A DNA stretch of 64,000 bases from Cellulomonas edaphi (GCF_030362815.1 NZ_JAUCGR010000002.1:868001-932000); one strand, 5' to 3'. Positions 1 to 7,713 are shown, numbered from the stretch's first letter. The notes: generated by a model not told the origin, from the letters alone. Translations and numbers: made by a program.

Positions 1-228
1 CGTGCCGGCCTTGGCGTCGGCGACGACGCTCACGCCGTGCAGCTCGAGCAGGCCGGTCACCACGGCGACGTCGCGGATCTGCGGCACGTTGCGCAGCACG
101 CTCGGGGTCTCTCCGAGCAGTGCGGCCACCATCGCCTTCGAGACGAAGTTCTTGGCGCCCCGAACGGTGATCTCACCGGACAGGGGCGTGCCACCGTTGA
201 CGTAGAGAAGATCGTTCACGGGCCCCAT
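1..228 (-). CDS. murA: UDP-N-acetylglucosamine 1-carboxyvinyltransferase, N-terminal fragment
   Basis: MurA transfers enolpyruvate from PEP to UDP-GlcNAc in the cytoplasm, the first committed step of peptidoglycan synthesis. Only the first 76 codons lie in the window; the gene continues off the left edge. The translation shows the family opening, a short strand followed by LSGEITVRGAKNFVSKAMVA. This corresponds to the Lys/Asn substrate-binding loop (KNxxxxxxxA) of EPSP-synthase-type enzymes. The ATG at 228 is used here; a GTG nine bases downstream (219) would give the start MNDLLYVNG and cannot be excluded. It lies downstream of leuCD and the two tiny ORFs on the same strand. The catalytic Cys/Asp loop is outside the window, so activity cannot be judged. 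Confidence 0.9.
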   Translation of the reverse strand, partial: MGPVNDLLYVNGGTPLSGEITVRGAKNFVSKAMVAALLGETPSVLRNVPQIRDVAVVTGLLELHGVSVVADAKAGT

Positions 229-331
229 ACTCGCCTACCTGTCGTCGTGGCTCCTACCGCACGGCCCCGCGAGTCGCCGTCCCCGCGAAACCTTCACAGG
301 GAGGACCCGCCGGCACCATGTCGGCTGCGTC

Positions 332-523
332 TCAGGACGCCTTGTTCCCGTTCTCCGCGGATCCCGCGGCAGCCTCGGCCGTCGCCTTCTCCCCCGGCCC
401 TTCGCCGCCGGACGGCGTCGTCGCGCCCGCGGCGGCGTCCGCGTCGCGCGGCCTCACCCGGACCTCGTCGGCACCCTTGGCCCGGTGGATCGTGTCGGTG
501 GTGCTGGTGGGCTCCTCGCTCAC
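332..523 (-). CDS. small Ala/Glu-rich protein of unknown function
   Basis: A 63-residue ORF that I do not recognise. It opens MSEEPTSTTDTIHRAKGADE, continues with a basic patch and ends in a low-complexity Ala/Gly/Glu tail, so it is probably largely disordered; there is no membrane segment or cysteine. The GTG start is chosen because a GAGGGG ribosome-binding sequence lies about 7 bases upstream. Its start overlaps the stop of the preceding 37-codon ORF as GTGA, the usual sign of translational coupling. Codon bias looks like the neighbours, with G/C in third positions, but the low-complexity composition makes that weak support. It sits between leuD and murA. Confidence 0.45.
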   Translation of the reverse strand: MSEEPTSTTDTIHRAKGADEVRVRPRDADAAAGATTPSGGEGPGEKATAEAAAGSAENGNKAS

Positions 524-633
524 AGCGGCCCCCTCGCCGGCACGCAGCTGATCGGGTCGCGCACCGCGTCCACCGCGGCGGCAGCTGCCGCCCGGCACCA
601 GCCGAGAGCGGCAGTCTGCGTCATGTCCGCCAT
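520..633 (-). CDS. 37-codon ORF coupled to the next small ORF
   Basis: A very short ORF starting at ATG 633 behind a good GGAGGGG ribosome-binding sequence. It encodes MADMTQTAALGWCRAAAAAA and 17 more residues, ending ARGPL. Its TGA overlaps the GTG of the following 63-codon ORF. It could be a leader peptide whose translation opens the downstream start, a real microprotein, or chance. The Ala run and two Cys residues suggest no known fold. It lies about 70 bases after the hairpin that follows leuD, so it probably has its own promoter or depends on read-through. Confidence 0.35.
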   Translation of the reverse strand: MADMTQTAALGWCRAAAAAAVDAVRDPISCVPARGPL

Positions 634-702
634 GCTCGTCCCCTCCGCCGGCGCATGCTGCGCGCGGCCGCGGATCACGGTAGCAACCCCACCGGCGGCG
701 CG

Positions 703-736
703 CCGGTGGGACGTCCCGGTCGGTACGTCCCACCGG
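703..736 (-). terminator. GC-rich hairpin after leuD
   Basis: Perfect 12-bp inverted repeat (703-714 against 725-736) with a 10-base loop, starting 14 bases beyond the leuD stop. There is no U tract, as is common for actinobacterial terminators. It would separate leuCD from the small ORFs and murA. Confidence 0.6.
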
Positions 737-749
737 CCCCACGGGTGGG

Positions 750-1415
750 TCAGGGGCGGCGGCCGATCTCGACCGGCACCCCGGCCGGCCGGGCGGCCTT
801 GATCTCGACCGGCGGCAGGTGCTTGGCCGGCAGGGTGGCGGGGCGCCAGGCCTCGCGCGACGCCTCGAACGTGGCGATCTCGTCGGCGTGCTCGAGCGTG
901 AGCCCGATGTCGTCCAGACCCTCCATGAGCCGCCAGCGGGTGTAGTCGTCCACCTGGAACGGCACCACCACGTCGTCGCACGTGATGGTGCGCGCCTCGA
1001 GGTCGACCGTGATCTCCGTGCCGGGACGGGTCTCGAGGATCTTCCAGATCAGCTCGATGTCCTCGGCCGACGCCACGGCCGCGAGCAGGCCCTGCTTGCC
1101 GGAGTTGCCGCGGAAGATGTCCGCGAACCGGGTCGAGATGACGACGCGGAAGCCGTAGTCCTTGAGCGCCCACACGGCGTGCTCGCGCGAGGAGCCGGTG
1201 CCGAAGTCGGGACCGGCGACCAGCACCGAGCCGCTCGCATAGGCCTCCTGGTTGAGCACGAACGTCGGGTCACCACGCCAGGCCGCGAACAGCGCGTCCT
1301 CGAAGCCCGTGCGCGTCACGCGCTTGAGGTAGACGGCGGGGATGATCTGGTCGGTGTCGACGTTGCTGCGGCGCAGCGGCACGCCCACGCCCGTGTGCTG
1401 GGTGAACTTCTCCAT
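750..1415 (-). CDS. leuD: 3-isopropylmalate dehydratase, small subunit
   Basis: LeuD pairs with LeuC to isomerise 2-isopropylmalate to 3-isopropylmalate in leucine synthesis (cytoplasm). At 221 residues it is full length for the actinobacterial form. The swivel-domain signatures are present: the N-terminal [11 protein letters not shown] stretch, then [13 protein letters not shown], which contributes the flexible substrate-binding loop. The ATG at 1415 has an AAGGA ribosome-binding sequence about 8 bases upstream. It starts 21 bases after the leuC stop, so the two subunits are cotranscribed, and it is followed by the hairpin at 703-736. Control is expected from the divergent IclR-type gene upstream of leuC. 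Nothing in the sequence is abnormal. Confidence 0.97.
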   Translation of the reverse strand: MEKFTQHTGVGVPLRRSNVDTDQIIPAVYLKRVTRTGFEDALFAAWRGDPTFVLNQEAYASGSVLVAGPDFGTGSSREHAVWALKDYGFRVVISTRFADIFRGNSGKQGLLAAVASAEDIELIWKILETRPGTEITVDLEARTITCDDVVVPFQVDDYTRWRLMEGLDDIGLTLEHADEIATFEASREAWRPATLPAKHLPPVEIKAARPAGVPVEIGRRP

Positions 1416-1436
1416 GGTGATCGTCCTTGTCTTCCG

Positions 1437-2891
1437 TCAGACCGTGCGGAGGTCGCTGAGCGGCGTGCCGTCGGGGGCGGGGGTGCCGGTGCCGAGGTCG
1501 GAGTACGACGAGAGCGTGCCGCGGATCGCGGTCGCGGCAGCCACCAGCGGCGAGACCAGGTGCGTGCGACCGCCCTTGCCCTGCCGGCCCTCGAAGTTGC
1601 GGTTCGAGGTGGACGCCGAGCGCTCGCCGGGGGCCAGCTGGTCGGGGTTCATCCCGAGGCACATCGAGCAGCCCGCGTTGCGCCACTCGGCACCGAAGTC
1701 GAGGAAGATCTTGTCCAGGCCCTCGGCCTCGGCCTGCAGGCGGACGCGCGCCGAGGCCGGGACCACGAGGACGCGGACGTCGTCGGCCTTGTGCTTGCCC
1801 TGGACGACCTTGGCCACCGAGCGCAGGTCCTCGATGCGGCCGTTGGTGCACGAGCCGATGAACACCGTGTCGACCTTGATGTCGCGCAGCGGCTGGCCGG
1901 GGACCAGGCCCATGTACTCGATCGCGCGCTCGGCGGTGACCCGCTCGTTCTCGTCGGCGATCTCGGCCGGGACCGGCACCGAGCCGCTCAGCGGCAGACC
2001 CTGGCCGGGGTTGGTGCCCCACGTGACGAAGGGCTCCAGGTCCTCGGCCTCCAGCACGACCTCGACGTCGAACGTGGCGTCCTCGTCGGACCGCAGGGTC
2101 TTCCAGTACTCGACCGCCGCGTCCCAGTCCGCGCCCTCGGGCGCGTGCGGCCGGCCCTGCAGGTAGTCGAACGTGGTCTGGTCGGGCGCGATCATGCCGG
2201 CGCGCGCGCCGGCCTCGATCGACATGTTGCAGATGGTCATGCGCGCTTCCATCGACAGCGCGGTGATCGCCTCGCCGCGGTACTCCAGGACGTAGCCCTG
2301 GCCGCCGCCAGTGCCGATCTTGGCGATGATCGCCAGGATGATGTCCTTGCTGGTCGCGCCCTCGGGCAGGCGCCCGTTGACCGTGATCGCCATCGTCTTG
2401 AACGGCGCGAGCGGCAGCGTCTGGGTGGCCAGCACGTGCTCGACCTCGCTGGTGCCGATGCCGAACGCGAGCGCGCCGAACGCGCCGTGGGTCGAGGTGT
2501 GCGAGTCGCCGCAGACGACTGTCAGGCCCGGCTGCGTGAGCCCGAGCTGCGGGCCCACCTGGTGGACGATGCCCTGGTCGGCGTCCCCGAGCGAGTGGAT
2601 GCGCACGCCGAACTCGGCCGCGTTGTTGCGCAGGGTCTGGATCTGCGTGCGGCTCGTCTCGTCGGCGATGGGCCGGTCGATGTCGAGCGTCGGGGTGTTG
2701 TGGTCCTCCGTCGCGAGGGTCAGGTCCGGGCGTCGCACCGGGCGCCCGGCGAGCCGCAGACCCTCGAAGGCCTGCGGGCTGGTGACCTCGTGCACGAGGT
2801 GCAGGTCGATGTAGAGGAGGTCGGGCGCCCCGTCCGCGCCACGGCGCACGACGTGTGCGTCCCAGACCTTCTCTGCCAACGTGCCGGCCAT
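1437..2891 (-). CDS. leuC: 3-isopropylmalate dehydratase, large subunit
   Basis: Catalytic [4Fe-4S] subunit of isopropylmalate isomerase, acting with LeuD. The 484-residue protein has the family length. The three cluster-ligand cysteines are visible: Cys348 in FIGSCTNGR, and Cys408 and Cys411 in [10 protein letters not shown]. Other aconitase-superfamily signatures include [13 protein letters not shown]. The ATG at 2891 is preceded by an AGGACCGAGAAG region that can serve as ribosome-binding site. Transcription diverges from the IclR-type gene, with 73 bases between the two start codons. That gap contains a TCTC-N7-GAGA palindrome (2935-2949) likely bound by the regulator. Confidence 0.98.
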   Translation of the reverse strand: MAGTLAEKVWDAHVVRRGADGAPDLLYIDLHLVHEVTSPQAFEGLRLAGRPVRRPDLTLATEDHNTPTLDIDRPIADETSRTQIQTLRNNAAEFGVRIHSLGDADQGIVHQVGPQLGLTQPGLTVVCGDSHTSTHGAFGALAFGIGTSEVEHVLATQTLPLAPFKTMAITVNGRLPEGATSKDIILAIIAKIGTGGGQGYVLEYRGEAITALSMEARMTICNMSIEAGARAGMIAPDQTTFDYLQGRPHAPEGADWDAAVEYWKTLRSDEDATFDVEVVLEAEDLEPFVTWGTNPGQGLPLSGSVPVPAEIADENERVTAERAIEYMGLVPGQPLRDIKVDTVFIGSCTNGRIEDLRSVAKVVQGKHKADDVRVLVVPASARVRLQAEAEGLDKIFLDFGAEWRNAGCSMCLGMNPDQLAPGERSASTSNRNFEGRQGKGGRTHLVSPLVAAATAIRGTLSSYSDLGTGTPAPDGTPLSDLRTV

Positions 2892-2929
2892 CTTCTCGGT
2901 CCTGTCTCTAGTCCACTTGGGGGTGTCGC

Positions 2930-2958
2930 TTGCATCTCAGCCTGCGAGACGCCAATAT
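2930..2958 (+). promoter_or_regulatory. probable ndgR promoter with embedded operator-like palindrome
   Basis: TTGCAT (2930-2935) and CAATAT (2953-2958) are separated by exactly 17 bases. Only six bases lie between the -10 element and the regulator's ATG at 2965, with no ribosome-binding sequence, which predicts a leaderless mRNA. The spacer is filled by TCTC-N7-GAGA (2935-2949), so a dimeric regulator bound there would block polymerase and could also act on leuCD. The promoter call is by eye. Confidence 0.5.
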
Positions 2959-2964
2959 CGACCT

Positions 2965-3684
2965 ATGGACAACTCTAGCGGAGTCGGCGTGCTGGACAAG
3001 GCCGCGTCCGTTCTCAGCGCTCTCGAGGCGGGGCCGGCCACCCTCGCCCAGCTCGTCACCGCCACCCATCTTGCCCGTCCCACAGCCCATCGGCTTGCGG
3101 TCGCCCTCGAGCACCACCGCCTCGTCGCGCGCGACATGCAGGGCCGGTTCGTGCTCGGACCGCGGCTCTCCGAGCTCGCCACCGCGGCGGGCGAGGACCG
3201 GCTGCTCGCCGCCGCCGGGCCCGTGCTCGCCGCCGTGCGCGACCACACCGGCGAGAGCGCACAGCTCTACCGCCGCCAGGGCGACCAGCGCATCTGCGTC
3301 GCGGCCGCCGAGCGACCCATCGGGCTGCGTGACTCGATCCCCGTGGGCGCGACGCTGACCATGCAGGCCGGCTCGGCCGCGCAGGTGCTGCTCGCGTGGG
3401 AGGAGCCCGACCGCCTGCACCGCGGGCTGCAGGGCTCGAAGTTCACCGCGACGATCCTGTCCGGCGTCCGTCGCCGCGGCTGGGCCCAGTCGGTGTCCGA
3501 GCGCGAGGTGGGCGTCGCGTCCGTCTCGGCACCCGTGCGCGGCCCGTCGGGGCGCGTCGTGGCGGCCGTGTCGGTCTCCGGCCCGCTGGAGCGCCTCTCC
3601 CGGCAGCCGGGTCGGCTGCACGCCGCGGCGGTCGTGTCGGCGGCCAACCGGCTGACCGAGGTGCTGCGCCGCACGGCCGACTGA
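2965..3684 (+). CDS. ndgR: IclR-family regulator of leucine/amino-acid genes (NdgR type)
   Basis: A 239-residue IclR-family DNA-binding protein. The N-terminal winged helix (about residues 5-60) carries ATLAQLVTATHLARPTAHRL as its helix-turn-helix. The rest (about 75-235) is the IclR effector domain, including IPVGATLTMQAGSAAQVLLA. NdgR orthologues in streptomycetes are known to regulate amino-acid genes including leuCD, and the divergent position beside leuC is the conserved arrangement. The ATG at 2965 was chosen over upstream in-frame codons because the product then begins at the usual point, just before the winged helix, and because a promoter sits immediately upstream. A one-base stop/start overlap couples it to the small membrane protein behind it. 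Confidence 0.9.
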   Translation: MDNSSGVGVLDKAASVLSALEAGPATLAQLVTATHLARPTAHRLAVALEHHRLVARDMQGRFVLGPRLSELATAAGEDRLLAAAGPVLAAVRDHTGESAQLYRRQGDQRICVAAAERPIGLRDSIPVGATLTMQAGSAAQVLLAWEEPDRLHRGLQGSKFTATILSGVRRRGWAQSVSEREVGVASVSAPVRGPSGRVVAAVSVSGPLERLSRQPGRLHAAAVVSAANRLTEVLRRTAD

Positions 3685-3914
3685 TGGCCGTGCGAGGCCC
3701 CGCGGCGGCGCGGCGACGCCTGCGCCGCCGGGTGGCGCTCGTGTGCTTCGCGGTGGGGCTCGTCGCCGGCGTGGCGCTCGTGCTCGCCAGTGGTGGGGGC
3801 GCGGGCGGCGCGGTCGTCTCCGGCGTCGTCGTCGGCGCGCTCGGAGCGGGCGTCGGCGCGCTCGTCGTCGCCTTCCTCCCGACGAGCCACCACGGGCCCC
3901 CGGGGCAGCACTGA
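3684..3914 (+). CDS. small two-helix membrane protein
   Basis: A 76-residue protein with a basic N-terminus (Arg-rich to residue 16) and two hydrophobic helices (about 17-36 and 43-65), then a short His-containing tail. The charge pattern suggests the N-terminus stays inside. I do not recognise a family. The start ATG shares its A with the last base of the ndgR stop (TGATG), so it is translated with the regulator. The next feature is a GC-rich hairpin. A function in sensing or anchoring linked to NdgR is possible but has no direct support. Confidence 0.7.
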   Translation: MAVRGPAAARRRLRRRVALVCFAVGLVAGVALVLASGGGAGGAVVSGVVVGALGAGVGALVVAFLPTSHHGPPGQH

Positions 3915-3970
3915 GCCCGCGCGCACCGCTGAGGCCGCGGTGCGCTCAGTCCCCCGCCAACGCAGAAGGG

Positions 3971-3992
3971 CCCGGTCACCGTGGTGACCGGG
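3971..3992. terminator. bidirectional hairpin between ndgR operon and tRNA-Glu
   Basis: Perfect 10-bp inverted repeat (3971-3980 and 3983-3992) with a two-base centre. It lies about 55 bases after the small membrane-protein gene and 14 bases beyond the 3' end of the minus-strand tRNA-Glu, so it can serve both. On the plus strand it is followed by ACCTTCTC, only weakly T-rich. Confidence 0.6.
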
Positions 3993-4005
3993 ACCTTCTC
4001 GTACG

Positions 4006-4078
4006 TACCCCCGACCGGATTCGAACCGGCGCTACCGCCGTGAGAGGGCGGCGTGCTAGGCCGCTACACAACGGGGGC
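4006..4078 (-). tRNA. tRNA-Glu (CTC)
   Basis: A 73-base cloverleaf on the minus strand: acceptor stem GCCCCCG/CGGGGGT, D arm closed by GTGT/GCAC, anticodon stem CCGCC/GGCGG with loop CTCTCAC (anticodon CTC), T arm GCCGG/CCGGT with the TTCGAAT loop, discriminator A. CCA is not encoded. It lies 94 bases downstream of tRNA-Gln on the same strand, probably cotranscribed. Confidence 0.95.
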
Positions 4079-4172
4079 CTATAGCCGCTCGACCCGAAGG
4101 TCTCGCGTGCCGAGTGAACACTTTACCCGATGAACCGAGGGACTCGGACCATCCAGATCAGCGGTGCTCGCG

Positions 4173-4244
4173 CTGGGGTACCAGGACTCGAACCTAGACT
4201 AACTGAACCAGAATCAGTCGTGCTGCCAATTACACCATACCCCA
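4173..4244 (-). tRNA. tRNA-Gln (CTG)
   Basis: A 72-base cloverleaf: acceptor TGGGGTA/TACCCCA, anticodon stem ACTGA/TCAGT with loop TTCTGGT (anticodon CTG), the TTCGAGT T loop and discriminator G, typical for glutamine. CCA is not encoded. A small GGGGG-TATAA-CCCCC inverted repeat (4246-4260) abuts its 5' end and may be promoter or processing sequence. Confidence 0.95.
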
Positions 4245-4399
4245 TGGGGGTATAACCCCCGGCGGCTCAACGGTTCCCGAGGGGCCGATGAGATCGTCCA
4301 CCGGACGTCCTACCGGCGGTGAACACTACCCGAGCGTGGGCGCCGCGGTCCAACTGGCACCCCGCCGGCGCCGGCTTCGTGACGAAGGCCACGCCGCGC

Positions 4400-4852
4400 T
4401 CAGCGCGGGATCTGCGCCAGCTCCGTCGCGTCGTACCAGAGCAGGTCGGCATCGTCGAGGCGCTCCCCCGCGGCCTCGTCCCCGGCGAGCGCCGCCGCGA
4501 CCACTGCGGCCGCACCGTGCTCGTCGACGTGCGCGCAGACCACCTCGGCGACGGGGACGTCGCCGCTCACCTCGACCAGCGACGGCGCGCCGTCGTCGGC
4601 GTCGTCGACGGCGGACACCCGACCGTCCGCGACGTCCAGGGAGAGCACCACGCGCAACCGCGGCGCGTCCGGGGCGTCCCGCAGCAGGTCGAGGCTGTCG
4701 TCGGCCGCCATGAGCTGCGCCGCGAACTCCAGCCCCTCCTCGTCCTCGTCGGGCAGCGCGAGCCGCAGCGCCGGGGTCACCGCGTGCCCGCGCCGGGCGG
4801 GCAGGAGGGTCGCGTCGAGCTCGTCGAGGGTCGCAGGCAGGTAGATGCGCAC
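4400..4852 (-). CDS. conserved actinobacterial protein, DUF6912 type
   Basis: A 150-residue acidic protein beginning VRIYLPATLDELDATLLPAR, the recognisable opening of an actinobacterial family of unknown function (I recall it as DUF6912). There is no signal peptide, membrane helix or metal motif. The C-terminal third contains alternating Ala-rich helices and ends LLWYDATELAQI, also typical. GTG at 4852 is chosen because it gives this conserved opening and lies 19 bases after the preceding stop; no strong ribosome-binding site is visible. It is cotranscribed with the CpaE-like ATPase and the SAF protein, a neighbourhood often seen upstream of secA in these bacteria. Confidence 0.8.
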   Translation of the reverse strand: MRIYLPATLDELDATLLPARRGHAVTPALRLALPDEDEEGLEFAAQLMAADDSLDLLRDAPDAPRLRVVLSLDVADGRVSAVDDADDGAPSLVEVSGDVPVAEVVCAHVDEHGAAAVVAAALAGDEAAGERLDDADLLWYDATELAQIPR

Positions 4853-4871
4853 GGGGCCAGTCTGCCCCTGG

Positions 4872-6146
4872 TCAGCCGCGCACCCCGGCAGGTGCGGGCT
4901 CGGGCGCGTGCCGGGCATCGGTCACGAGCGCCTCCACGAGGGCCTCCAGGCGTGCCGCCGCCGCGGCGATCGCGCGCCGCTCGGGCGAGCCCGGCGCGAC
5001 CTCGCGCAGGGTGCGGGCCTCGAGGAGGGCAGTGTCCGTCGCCGCCCGGTCCTCGGGCACCAGGATCGCATCGCGCACGCCGGCGTACCGCGCCAGGGCC
5101 TGCGCGACGGCCTCGGCCGGGCGGGGCCCGGCCACCGAAGCGCGCACCCGGTTGACCACGACGAGCCGGGTCCCGGCGAGGCCGAGCTCGCTGAGCTCGC
5201 TCAGGCCACGGACCAGCCGCTGGATGCCCACCGGGTCGCCCGCGCCGACGACGACCACCACGTCGGCGGCCTCGAGCGTGCGCAGCGTCGCCGCGTTGCG
5301 CTGCGGTGCGCGCGTGTCGTAGCTCAGCAGCTCGTCCTGCTCCAGGCAGAAGCCTGTGTCGACGACGGTCCACCGGGCGACGTCGCGGGCCACGCTCCAG
5401 ACGGACTCGAGCGCCGAGGAGGACAGCTCCGGCCATCGATCGGCGCGCGAGGTGCCCGACAGCACGCGCAGGTCCGTCGCGACGAACGGCGACAGCCGCG
5501 CCAACGTCGTCGGATCGAGCAACCCCTGGCCCGCCTGCCGCACGGCGGCGGCCAGGCCGGGAGCCTCGTCGAGCAGGCCGACCACCTGGGCGACGCTGCC
5601 GCCGTAGGTGTCTGCGTCCGCGAGCAGCACGGGTGCACCGCGGGACGCGAGCTCGGCAGCCAGGTTGACCGCGACGGTGGTGCGTCCCGGAGCGCCGGCC
5701 GGGCCCCACACGGCGACGACCCGGCCGCGCTCCGCCGGCGCGGCGGGATGCGTAGGCACCGGCGCGGGCCGGGGGGCCGGCGTCGCGTCAAGCACGCGCA
5801 GCACCGCGTCGACCACGTCCGCCGCGGTCGCGTCGTCGTGCGGCTCGGTCAGGACCTCGTCGGCGCCCGCGCCGCGAAGCCGCTCCACCGCCCAGGGCCC
5901 CGTGGGGTCGGCCAGGCCGATCGCCAGCACGCCGGCGGCGTGCAGCGCGTCGACCGCCTCGCGGTCCAGGTGCTCGAGGTGGCCGGAGACGACGGCCACC
6001 CGGCCCAGCCCGGCCTCGGCTGCGGCCAGCAGCTCGGTCGCGTCGGCGCACCTGCGGGTGACCTGCAGCTGTCCGTGCGCCTCGAGCGCCTGCACCACAA
6101 GCGACTCGGCGGCGCCACGGATCGCCGTCAGCACGCCGTGCGGCAC
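4872..6146 (-). CDS. CpaE/MinD-like P-loop ATPase with altered Walker A
   Basis: A 424-residue protein. An N-terminal receiver-like region (about 1-130, VLAIGLADPTGP and GADEVLTEP) precedes a MinD/ParA-type ATPase domain (about 140-400) containing VVAVWGPAGAPGRTTVAVNL. In CpaE relatives such proteins localise pilus or division machinery at the membrane. In the deviant Walker A motif (KGGxGKT), both lysines are replaced: the signature Lys by Ala, and the P-loop Lys by Arg. The later motifs VVDTGFCLEQDELLSYD and LVVVNRVRASVAG are the expected Walker B and nucleotide-specificity regions. GTG 6146 follows the SAF stop by one base. No Tad secretion ATPase or pilin gene occurs in the window. Confidence 0.8.
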   Translation of the reverse strand: MPHGVLTAIRGAAESLVVQALEAHGQLQVTRRCADATELLAAAEAGLGRVAVVSGHLEHLDREAVDALHAAGVLAIGLADPTGPWAVERLRGAGADEVLTEPHDDATAADVVDAVLRVLDATPAPRPAPVPTHPAAPAERGRVVAVWGPAGAPGRTTVAVNLAAELASRGAPVLLADADTYGGSVAQVVGLLDEAPGLAAAVRQAGQGLLDPTTLARLSPFVATDLRVLSGTSRADRWPELSSSALESVWSVARDVARWTVVDTGFCLEQDELLSYDTRAPQRNAATLRTLEAADVVVVVGAGDPVGIQRLVRGLSELSELGLAGTRLVVVNRVRASVAGPRPAEAVAQALARYAGVRDAILVPEDRAATDTALLEARTLREVAPGSPERRAIAAAAARLEALVEALVTDARHAPEPAPAGVRG

Positions 6147-6147
6147 G

Positions 6148-6810
6148 TCAGCCCCCCGTTCCCGGCACGGCGACGACGTCGAGGACACCGTCCGAGGCCA
6201 GGGCCGCCAGCACCTGCGGCATCTGCTCCTCGGGGACGACGACGTGCACCGCGGTCCCGTCGACGCCGCCGAGCCCGCGCTCCGGGCGGACGACCTCGGA
6301 GACCGGGAGCGCCTGCGCGAGCTGGCGCGGCGGCGCGGCCGGCTCGTCGGCGGAGCCGGCCGCGGGCGTGAACCACACGTCGACGAGCGCGCCCACGGTC
6401 ACGTCTCTGGACGGGGCACGCTCGAGCGGGATGGCGACGGCCCGCACGTCGAGGTCGCCCGCGCCGCCGACGGCGTCCGCGGGCACCAGCTCGTCGTCGC
6501 CCACCACGCGCACCACGACGGCGTCGGTGGGCAGCGGCTCCTGCGCGCTGAGGTAGTGCTCCAGCTCGCCCGCGCCCAGCTGGACGTCGGCGACCACCAC
6601 GTCGTCCGGGCCCAGCCGCTGGCCCGGGACCAGCGCGTCGCGCGCCACGTAGACCGGCACGGTGTGCTGCGCCTGCTGGACCGCCCAGGCGCCGAGAGCC
6701 ACCGAACCCGCGACCATCGCGACGCCGACGAGCAGCCGTGGGTCGCGCCACCCCGGCCTCCGCAGGCGCTGGGCGACGGGGGCCGGCAGGTCGAGCACAG
6801 CGCTGTCCAT
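6148..6810 (-). CDS. SAF-domain protein, CpaB/RcpC-like
   Basis: A 220-residue protein with a short cytoplasmic N-terminus, one membrane helix (about 27-46, LLVGVAMVAGSVALGAWAV) and then an extracytoplasmic SAF domain. The SAF domain starts VPVYVARDALVPGQRLGPDD, followed by a C-terminal CpaB-like half (VWFTP ... HVVVPEEQMPQVL). SAF proteins of this type are assembly or periplasmic components of Flp/Tad pili. The ATG at 6810 has a GGAGAG ribosome-binding site. It is the first gene of a minus-strand operon with the CpaE-like ATPase and the DUF6912-type gene, and it diverges from the BldC-like gene. With no other pilus gene visible, its function here may not be pilus-related. Confidence 0.8.
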   Translation of the reverse strand: MDSAVLDLPAPVAQRLRRPGWRDPRLLVGVAMVAGSVALGAWAVQQAQHTVPVYVARDALVPGQRLGPDDVVVADVQLGAGELEHYLSAQEPLPTDAVVVRVVGDDELVPADAVGGAGDLDVRAVAIPLERAPSRDVTVGALVDVWFTPAAGSADEPAAPPRQLAQALPVSEVVRPERGLGGVDGTAVHVVVPEEQMPQVLAALASDGVLDVVAVPGTGG

Positions 6811-6946
6811 CGGCTCTCCATCACGTCGGCGGGTGCGGGTGTTCGCGCACGGAGCGCCATCCTGCCGGAAGGAGCGGCCGAAAGGGGGCGAAACGGGGGA
6901 TTGTGGACGAGCGAGATCTGGTCGTTGCTCGTGCCAGACTGCGGTC

Positions 6947-7177
6947 ATGCCACCGCGGTTCCTCACGCTCGCCGACGTCAGCGAGGTCCTCAACATCTCC
7001 GCGCAGCAGACGTACCAGCTGCTCCACTCCGGCGAGCTGCGCGGCATCCAGATCGGCCCCAAGCGGGTCTGGCGCATCGAGGCGACCGAGCTCGAGAGCT
7101 ACATCCAGCGCATGTACGAGCAGACCTCGCCACGCAAGGCGGGTTCGGACGCCTCCACGGAGGCCGCGCCGCGCTGA
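6947..7177 (+). CDS. BldC-like / excisionase-family HTH DNA-binding protein
   Basis: A 76-residue single-domain protein with the MerR-like winged-helix fold used by BldC and excisionases: FLTLADVSEVLNISAQQTYQ (recognition helix), then LLHSGELRGIQIGPKRVWRI (wing). The C-terminal 15 residues are charged and probably disordered. BldC-type proteins bind DNA cooperatively as asymmetric oligomers and control development or envelope genes in streptomycetes. This could be the BldC orthologue or a close paralogue; I would not assign the symbol on sequence alone. It diverges from the SAF operon with 136 bases between starts and is followed convergently by the gene ending at 7189. Confidence 0.85.
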   Translation: MPPRFLTLADVSEVLNISAQQTYQLLHSGELRGIQIGPKRVWRIEATELESYIQRMYEQTSPRKAGSDASTEAAPR

Positions 7178-7188
7178 CGTGACCGCGC

Positions 7189-7713
7189 TCAGCCCGTCCG
7201 GACCGACCGGAGGGCCGCGAACGGGATGGCCCATGTCGCACCAGGCGCCCCGTCGCCGGTGACCACGTCGACGTAGTCGCGCCCGACCGACCCGAGGCGC
7301 CCGCCGACGTCGCCCTCGCCCGCCCGCAGCACCACGGCGGCGCGATCCCGTGCCAGCACGCGCAGCGCGTGCCCCAGCCCGAGGCGACGCTCGACCCGAC
7401 CGGGCTCAGGGGCCACGTGCGGCCCGACGCCCGCGACCGCCGCGACCGCGCGCAGCGGCACGAGCACACGCCGATCGCCGCCCTGGGACAGGAGGAGCCA
7501 CTCGTCGGTCGCGTCGACGAGCTCCCCCTCGAGCGGCTCGTCACCCGCCACGCGCACGCGGAGCGCGCGACCGACCGAGCCCCGTAGCCGGTCGGACAGG
7601 TGCACGGTGGCCCGCTCCCCGCGCACCAGCTCCGCGACGTCGGCGCGCAGCCCGGCGCGGTCCGCCGCCGCGAGCTGCGCCTCCATGTCCTCGAACAGGC
7701 TCTCCCATCGCAC
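7189..7713 (-). CDS. conserved hypothetical actinobacterial protein
   Basis: A 174-residue protein opening VRWESLFEDMEAQLAAADRA, an actinobacterial family of unknown function that I recall only as a hypothetical found near secA. After the N-terminal helix, the sequence alternates short beta strands (ATVHLSDRL, LRVRVAG, GELVDATDEWLLLSQGG), suggesting a small barrel resembling PRC or Sm-like folds; that is inference. No signal peptide or membrane helix. GTG 7713 fits the conserved opening; ATG at 7686, within EDMEAQ, has a better GAGGA ribosome-binding sequence and is the alternative start. It diverges from the LysM gene. Confidence 0.7.
   Translation of the reverse strand: MRWESLFEDMEAQLAAADRAGLRADVAELVRGERATVHLSDRLRGSVGRALRVRVAGDEPLEGELVDATDEWLLLSQGGDRRVLVPLRAVAAVAGVGPHVAPEPGRVERRLGLGHALRVLARDRAAVVLRAGEGDVGGRLGSVGRDYVDVVTGDGAPGATWAIPFAALRSVRTG

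Noticed and set aside
819-2978. 719-codon plus-strand open frame opposite leuCD
   Set aside because: Composition is Arg/Ala/Val/Asp noise typical of antisense frames in very GC-rich DNA; both genes beneath are unmistakable.
4246-4260. GGGGG-TATAA-CCCCC inverted repeat next to tRNA-Gln
   Set aside because: Five-bp arms abutting the tRNA 5' end; more likely promoter or processing sequence than a terminator, and too small to call.
4872-6810. Full Tad pilus locus
   Set aside because: Only the SAF protein and CpaE-like ATPase are present; no pilin, prepilin peptidase, CpaF ATPase or TadB/C membrane proteins in the window.
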